64,000 nt of DNA from Chrysomallon squamiferum (lineage: Eukaryota; Mollusca; Gastropoda; Neomphalida; Peltospiridae): assembly GCA_012295275.1 (NCBI GenBank), contig CM022678.1:11743282-11807281 (forward strand), read 5' to 3'. Every line of letters starts with the position of its first letter. The first letter of the stretch is position 1. The position numbers were made by a program, and so were the translations under genes. The notes beneath the pieces were generated by a model. That model saw only the letters and a list, made by a program, of their open reading frames with translations. It was not told the origin of the DNA and did not search any database. Of the stretch, positions 57,930 through 64,000 are shown in pieces.

Positions 57930-58250
57930 CATACTAAAATAGTTCATACGAATCTTGTACTAAAATACTTTATATAATTCTTATACTAAAATACTTCATA
58001 CGATTCTTATACTAAAATACTTTATATAATTCTTATACTAAAATACTTCATACAATTCTTATACTAAAGCACTCCATACAATTCTTATACTAAAATACTT
58101 TATACGATTCTTATACTAAAATACTTTATACAATTCTTATAATGAAGTACTTCATACGAATCTCATACACTTCACACAAATCGTATGTCTAAAATACTTC
58201 ATACAATTCTTGTACTAAAGTACGTCATACATCATACAAAACTTATACCG
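57930..58250. repeat. About 25-bp repeat, W block right copy
   Basis: Imperfect tandem of ATACTTCATACAATTCTTAT + ACTAA units, related to 18530-18670. Confidence 0.85.
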
Positions 58251-58545
58251 GAAATGATTCTCACCAGTTGGTGTTCTAATGAGAGATTTCAAATAATATT
58301 TTTGTAGAAAACTGACATTTGAAAAGTTTCTCACAAATATAATTTCTCGTTTTAACTTTCAGACTGTATCTACGTTAGAAACATTTTGTACAAAACACAC
58401 ATTTCAACGATTTGTCACCAGTTTGAATTCACATGTAGAAAGCCATTTCATACAAATGTGAGGCACAAAGATTGATTTTAATGAATTACATAAATAAACT
58501 TCATTTAAAGTTAAACATCGCCTTTTTCTTGTATCAGATTCTCGT
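58251..58545. other. AT-rich sequence, no gene seen
   Basis: Short unique stretch before repeat X with no recognisable feature. Confidence 0.5.
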
Positions 58546-58697
58546 GAAACAATGAATATGGGATCAGGACAAGGGAGATAACTTGTGCATTACTCTATTT
58601 CTACTTCATACAAGTTAACTAGAATTTATTTTAAGAATAATAATACTAAAGAGATAAGTTGATGACGAAAATGATGAGTTAATGACAGTGTTGACAC

Positions 58698-58728
<31 letters not shown>

Positions 58729-58901
58729 GAGGAAGAATAACGGTAATAAAATGATGATGATGATGACGTTTTTCAAATCAGTTTCTCTTAATTAAAAACA
58801 AAGACAAATTAATTCAGAACTCGATTTTTTTTATTAATACCAATGATAAGAAAATAGCAAAAATAACAACATCATATTAACGAAACAAATGTATTTCAAA
58901 A

Positions 58902-58998
<97 letters not shown>

Positions 58999-59434
58999 TT
59001 GTTGTTGTTGTTGTTGTTAACATATGAAACAAAGAACCGAAACAAACATGAGATACAAATTAGAGGAGAAAAATACAAAACAACCTCAACAAAGAACTTT
59101 ATAAAAAAGTACATGAAAATAAACTTAGTGTACAGAGGTCTGCGGGATCAAACAGCTGAAGTGGATAATAATTTAAAAAATGATTTCTATGAAGATTGTG
59201 CGTCAAAATTTGACAACGTTTTGTTTATGTTTTAACAAACGTCTGGTTTTTACTCAGCTTCCATTTTCATCTATCAACTTAGAAATACTTTAATTTGAGA
59301 TTTATAAGATATTAAAATTGTTTGTTTGTATTAAAGAGAAAACAAAATGATCTACATAAATAAATAAGTACGTAAACAAACAAACAAACATATAATAAAT
59401 AAATAAATAAATAAATAAAATTCAGTCTCCTGAA
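58546..59434 (+). repeat. Direct repeat X, right copy
   Basis: Second copy of 11594-12436, same orientation, about 47 kb away, marking the right edge of the array. It contains (GAT)n at 58698-58765 and (ATT)n at 58903-58997 in the same positions as the left copy's repeats. Confidence 0.85.
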
Positions 59435-59731
59435 TGTTCTTAGGGTTTCTTCCGTGTATTTTCGGATATTTTCGGAAATTATTTTGTTTGACATTTCCGT
59501 TTATGTTTATCAAAAAGTGAACAAAATCGTTTGTACTGACATAGTACAAAAATAAAAATCTAACTGGTTGTTATATTATAAAAGTATTGAGGTGGAGTTT
59601 ATTGTTGTAGTTGTTAATAATTTCATTTATTTATTTGTCTTTCTTCAATTTGTACTCGTGTTATGTTTATTATGCGCATCAGGTTCATAACTGAATACAA
59701 ATTAAATACAAAACTTAAGTGATCGTAATTA

Positions 59732-59808
<77 letters not shown>

Positions 59809-60805
59809 ATTAAATAAATAACTATAATTGTCTTTCACTATCACCATATTAATCTGGTCGTGTCTAATTAATAAAAGAATAGATAGAAAAGAAAAAGAAA
59901 AAAAAAAGAAAGAAAGAGGGAAAATGGACAAACCGAAGAAGCAAAGAAAAATTGAAGAAAGAATAAAAGATGTTCCAAGGAATGAAAGAAAAAGTTGATG
60001 TAAAGAAGACAGAATGAATGAAGAACAGAACTAAGGAAGAAAATGAAAAGAAGGATGAAAGCTTGGAATGTAAGAAGAAACAAATAAAAAAAAATTATTT
60101 AAAATTATATAAATTTCCCAAATTACACATTTTGAACAATGTTAACATGTAAAATGTTATGTCTAACACAGGTAAATAACAAATCTGAAATCTGCATTCT
60201 TTTTTAAATCTTCCTACTGAAGATCCATATTTACTTGATGGCATCTATTAATAAAATTGTTAAACGAGGAACCATTAAAATAATAATAATAATATTAAAT
60301 AAATAGAGAATGAAACAAGAAGAAAATCTAAAATGTAGAAATACATCATTTGAAATGCCAGATGTAAAAAAGAAAATGAGAAGAAAACTTACGAACAGTA
60401 TAATTTTAAAAAGACAAATCACACACACACACAGATACAAATATATTCACTGGATGAATTGGGTGAGTTACACATAGTTTTATATATATATATACATATA
60501 ATTCACTCAGTTCATCCAATGAATATTATGAAAGCAATGACCAAGCTAAGAAAAATGTTTTTAAAAAACTGCATAAAAGAAAGAGTCACACAAATAAGTG
60601 TGTAATTATGAAATAAATAATCGTGAAACAATATGGGAAAAATAAACTGTGGCTGGAGATCAGTGACATTTCCGGTTTGATGATGATGGGTAAAAGAGAT
60701 TTGAGTTGAACATAATGAAAACTTTCAGTTACCTGTTATTACTAGATGGCAGAATGGGCGATTACAAATAACGTTTAGCAAGAAAATATGTATGTATATA
60801 TTTAT
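59435..60805. other. AT-rich intergenic DNA with (AAT)n
   Basis: (AAT)n at 59732-59806, GAAA-rich tract at 59885-60090, short (CA)n near 60420 and (TA)n near 60482. No gene seen. Confidence 0.6.
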
Positions 60806-60806
60806 A

Positions 60807-60837
<31 letters not shown>

Positions 60838-60838
60838 C
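60806..60838. repeat. (TA)n plus poly-T
   Basis: TA run followed by a T run. Confidence 0.85.
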
Positions 60839-61009
60839 ACAGAAGTTAATACGAGCACATTTAGTCAAATTTACGATGTATCTTTTTATCTAACTGCTTC
60901 CATTCTTAAACAAACGCAGTAAAAGGAACAAACTTTGTAACATGATTAGTTTTACTTAATTCATTTAATAATGTTCTTCTTCTAATGTTAAAATTTGCAC
61001 CGTTAGTAA

Positions 61010-61145
61010 GATCAGCAGAGGTGTTAACCGCCGGTTCATGCAGAAACTTGCAGGAAGAATATACTGAAGGCACAGCGGAAGTTGTAAGTCACACATGCGC
61101 ACTTGTACGTTTAGGCGGAAGACTTATTTTGCTTCGGTCCTGAAA
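61010..61145. promoter_or_regulatory. Candidate CpG-type promoter
   Basis: Unique GC-richer patch in AT-rich DNA with two ETS-like GCGGAAG words (61075-61082, 61115-61121), an NRF1-like ACATGCGCAC and a GTAAGTC donor-like word at 61084. No associated open exon is visible; role and direction are inference. Confidence 0.25.
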
Positions 61146-61164
61146 TCCACATTCGTATAAATTC

Positions 61165-61170
61165 TGAAAA

Positions 61171-61201
<31 letters not shown>

Positions 61202-61535
61202 AATAATGTAAAATGAAATGAAATGAAATGAAATAAAATAAAATAGTATAATAATAGTAATACATGCGATAGTAATAGTATTGTGGTAGTAACAGTAGTA
61301 ATAATAATTGTATACTGATAGTATCGTGACTAATTACATGATGAAGGTAATATTATAGTGAAAGTAATAGTTAAGTGATAGTAATAGTAGGGAAATAACA
61401 GTAACAATAGTAATAGTATAACGATAGTAATCGACTTGGTAGTAGTGACAGTAATTGTATACTGAGAGTAATAGCATAGTGACGACAATATTTGCAAAAT
61501 TGATAATAGTGATAATCATTTCAGTTATATAGTAG
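61165..61535. repeat. AAAT, AAATG and AGTAAT simple repeats
   Basis: (AAAT)n to about 61200, (GAAAT)n/(AAAAT)n to 61245, then a degenerate (AGTAAT)n stretch to 61535. Confidence 0.85.
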
Positions 61536-63338
61536 TATTAGCAGTGTATTGGCACTAGTACTAGCAGTGTATTAACACTAGTACTAGCAGTGTATTGACA
61601 CTAGTAATAGCAGTGTGTTGACACTAGTACTAGCAGTGTAGTGACACTAGTACTAGCAGTGTATTGACACTAGTACTAGCAGTGTATTGACACTAGTACT
61701 AGCAGTGTGTTGACACTAGTACTAAGAGTGTATTGACACTAGTACTAGCAGTATATTGACTATAATACTAGCAGTGTATTGACACTAGTATTAGCAGTGT
61801 ATTGACTCTCATATTAGCAGTGTATTGACACTAGTATTAGCAGTGTATTGACTCTCATATTAGCAGTGTATTGGCACTAGTACTAGCAGCGTATTGACAC
61901 TAGTACTAGCAACGTATTGACACTAGTACTAGCAGTGTATTGACACTAGTACTAGCAGTGTATTGACACTAGTACTAAGAGTGTATTGACACTAGTACTA
62001 AGAGTGTATTGACTATAATACTAGCAGTGTATTGACACTAGTATTAGCAGTGTATTGACTCTCATATTAGCAGCGTATTGGCACTAGTACTAGCAGCGTA
62101 TTGACACTAGTACTAGCAGCGTATTGACACTAGTACTAGCAGCGTATTGACACTAGTAATAGCAGCGTATTGACACTAGTATTAGCAGCGTATTGACACT
62201 AGTACTAGCAGCGTATTGACACTAGTACTAGCAGTGTATTGACACTAGTACTAGCAGCGTATTGACACTAGTACTAGCAGTGTATTGACACTAGTACTAG
62301 CAGTGTATTGACACTAGTACTAGCAGCGTATTGACACTAGTACTAGCAGCGTATTGACACTAGTACTAGCAGTATATTGACTATAATACTAGCAGTGTAT
62401 TGACACTAGTATTAGCAGTGTATTGACTCTAGTATTAGCAGTGTATTGACACTAGTACTAGCAGCGTATTGACACTAGTACTAGCAGCGTATTGACACTA
62501 GTAATACTAGCAGCGTATTGACACTAATACTAGCAGTGTATTGACACTAGTACTAGCAGCGTATTGACACTAGTACTAGCAGTGTATTGACACTAGTACT
62601 AGCAGTGTATTGACACTAGTACTAGCAGTGTGTTGACACTAGTACAAAGAGCGTATTGACACTAGTACTAGCAGTATATTGACTATAATACTAGCAGTGT
62701 ATTGACACTAGTATTAGCAGTGTATTGACTCTCATATTAGCAGTGTATTGGCACTAGTACTAGCAGCGTATTGACACTAGTACTAGCAGCGTATTGACTA
62801 TAATACTAGCAGCGTATTGACTATAATACTAGCAGCGTATTGACACTAGTACTAGCAGCGTATTGACTCTAATACTAGCAGCGTATTGACTCTAATACTA
62901 GCAGCGTATTTAGCAGCGTATTGACTATAATATTGACACTAGTACTAGCAGCGTATTGACACTAGTACTAGCAGCGTATTGACACTAGTACTAGCAGCGT
63001 ATTGACACTAGTACTAGCAGCGTATTGACACTAGTACTAGCAGCGTATTGACACTAGTACTAGCAGCGTATTGACACTAGTACTAGCAGCGTATTGACGC
63101 TAGCAGCGTGTTGACACTAGTACTAGCAGCGTGTTGACACTAGTACTAGCAGCGTATTGACACTAGTACTAGCAGTGTGTTGACACTAGTACTAGCAGTG
63201 TGTTGGCACTAGTACTAGCAGCGTGTTGGCACTAGTACTAGCAGTGTGTTGACACTAGTACTAGCAGCGTATTGACACTAGTACTAGCAGCGTATTGACA
63301 CTAGTACTAGCAGTGTGTTGACACTAGTACTAGCAGCT
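61536..63338. repeat. 23-bp minisatellite, about 78 units, 1.8 kb
   Basis: Unit ACTAGTACTAGCAGTGTATT + GAC (23 bp). It contains the perfect 10-base palindrome CTAGTACTAG. The main variant is CAGCGTATT against CAGTGTATT, a CpG/TpG switch, with CG-type units dominating from about 62700 on. Higher-order blocks recur, for example those carrying GACTATAATACTAGC and GACTCTCATATTAGC. The array lies in the intron downstream of the EF-hand exon. Confidence 0.96.
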
Positions 63339-63428
63339 CTTGTAGTAGTACTTGACTCTGGTGTTGATGTAACTGATGTTTCTGTTGTTGTTTGTTTTTG
63401 TTTGTTTGTTTTGTTTTTGTTTTTTTAC
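63339..63428. other. Intron start with GTTT/TTTG repeats
   Basis: T/G-rich sequence between the EF-hand donor and the minisatellite (TGTTGTTGTTTG units). Non-coding. Confidence 0.7.
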
Positions 63429-63683
63429 CTTCATAGTTAATATTTCCGTCCTGGTCAACCTCTACACCAGCCATCATGTCCGTCAGTTCCTGGTCTGTGA
63501 GCGGCTCACCCAGACCCTTCATGGCGTTGCGTAGCTGCTGCGAGTCGATGAAGCCGTTGCCGTGGGTGTCGAAGACGCGGAAAGCCGTCCTCACGGCCAC
63601 TTCCTGGTTGGCGGGATCCTCCGCCTTCTTCAGTTCTTCTTGCATAAAATTGTAAAACTCCCTGTACTCGATCTTCCCCGTGC
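63429..63683 (-). CDS. Calmodulin-like EF-hand protein, internal exon
   Basis: A 255-base minus-strand exon between a GTGATTGCAG acceptor and a GGTAAAAA donor, phase 1 at both ends. Its 85 codons start inside an EF-hand loop (GTGKIEYREF), continue with a linker helix (FMQEELKKAEDPANQEVAV), a second EF hand (AFRVFDTHGNGFIDSQQLRNAM) and a third loop (EVDQDGNINYE) cut by the donor, where the split codon fits the usual Glu. Loop 2 has His at position 3 and Gln at position 12 in place of acidic residues, so calcium binding there is doubtful; loop 3 has Glu at position 1. The family comprises cytosolic calcium sensors of about 150 residues; this is neither canonical calmodulin nor assignable to a named subfamily. 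The first exon lies beyond the window edge and the last was not found. Confidence 0.9.
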
Positions 63684-63704
63684 CTGCAATCACAGCCTCA
63701 GTCA

Positions 63705-63965
63705 GTATGGGTGAGTGTATGGGTGAATGTATGGGTGAATGTATGGGTGAATGTATGAGTGAATGTATGAGTGAATGTATGGGTGAAAGTTTGATGGGTG
63801 AATGTATGGGTGAATGTATGGGTGAAAGTTTGATGGGTGAATGTATGGGTGAATGTATGGGTGAGTGTATGAGTGAATGTATGGGTGAATGTATGATGGG
63901 TGAATGTTTGGGTGAATGTATGGGTGAATGTATGGGTGAATGTATGGGTGAATTTATGGATGGAT
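63705..63965. repeat. 12-bp minisatellite (ATGGGTGAATGT)n
   Basis: About 20 copies of a 12-bp unit with variants GTGAGTGTATGA and GAAAGTTTGATG. It lies in the intron upstream of the EF-hand exon (minus strand). The + strand is open with an MGEC repeat only because 12 is a multiple of three. Confidence 0.95.
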
Positions 63966-64000
63966 GGAGTTACTGATGAATGGAAGGATGGATGAATAGG

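Noticed and set aside
58999-59235. 78-codon frame in repeat X right copy with a faint endonuclease look (DNNLKNDFYED)
   Set aside because: Similarity is too short to support, and the left X copy does not preserve it.
63680-63976. 98-codon + frame with an MGEC repeat
   Set aside because: 12-bp minisatellite on the strand opposite the EF-hand exon.

Overview
This is eukaryotic, AT-rich, intron-bearing nuclear DNA with very dense simple repeats and no bacterial-style operons. A marine invertebrate, most likely a mollusc, fits best: long microsatellites and minisatellites, a local expansion of C2H2 zinc-finger genes without any KRAB-like domain, and several copies of a GGGAGATAA(C) motif that I associate with molluscan intergenic DNA. 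The species call is inference. A 200-base run of N at 36970-37169 shows this is a scaffolded assembly, so some frameshifts and near-identical copies may be assembly products.

Layout. 1-11.5 kb: mostly simple repeats, with a candidate two-exon gene start (3705-3940), a CpG-rich possible first exon (7440-7810), a pair of inverted-repeat arms (6927-7101 and 9075-9257) and one well-supported tRNA-Arg(ACG) on the minus strand (10233-10305). 11.6-59.4 kb: a tandem zinc-finger array bounded by a direct repeat (called X here). It holds one short gene (Z1, 15529-16254, 8 fingers), one long intact gene (Z3, 28103-29260, 13 fingers), four broken copies (Z2 24180-25195, Z4 32629-33766, Z5 37170-38167, Z6 48455-49778), three two-to-three-finger relics (R1 34640-34901, R2 39298-39543, R3 51265-51426) and the 3' remnant of a Z1-like copy (R4, near 52.9 kb). 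Five copies of a ~300-bp conserved block lie upstream of the finger genes and are the best candidates for their promoter/first exon. 59.4-64 kb: AT-rich DNA, a 1.8-kb array of a 23-bp unit, and one internal minus-strand exon (63429-63683) of a calmodulin-like EF-hand protein, flanked on its other side by a 12-bp minisatellite.

How it works together. The central 48 kb reads as a birth-and-death gene family. Whole units have been duplicated, single fingers and finger pairs have been gained or lost inside genes, and copies are decaying. Variation between surviving copies is concentrated at recognition-helix positions of some fingers while the finger framework is constant, as expected for DNA-binding proteins retargeting to new sites. 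This is the most interesting system in the window; what it binds cannot be told from sequence. Names Z1-Z6, R1-R4, X, U, V, W, S and Q are local labels introduced here.
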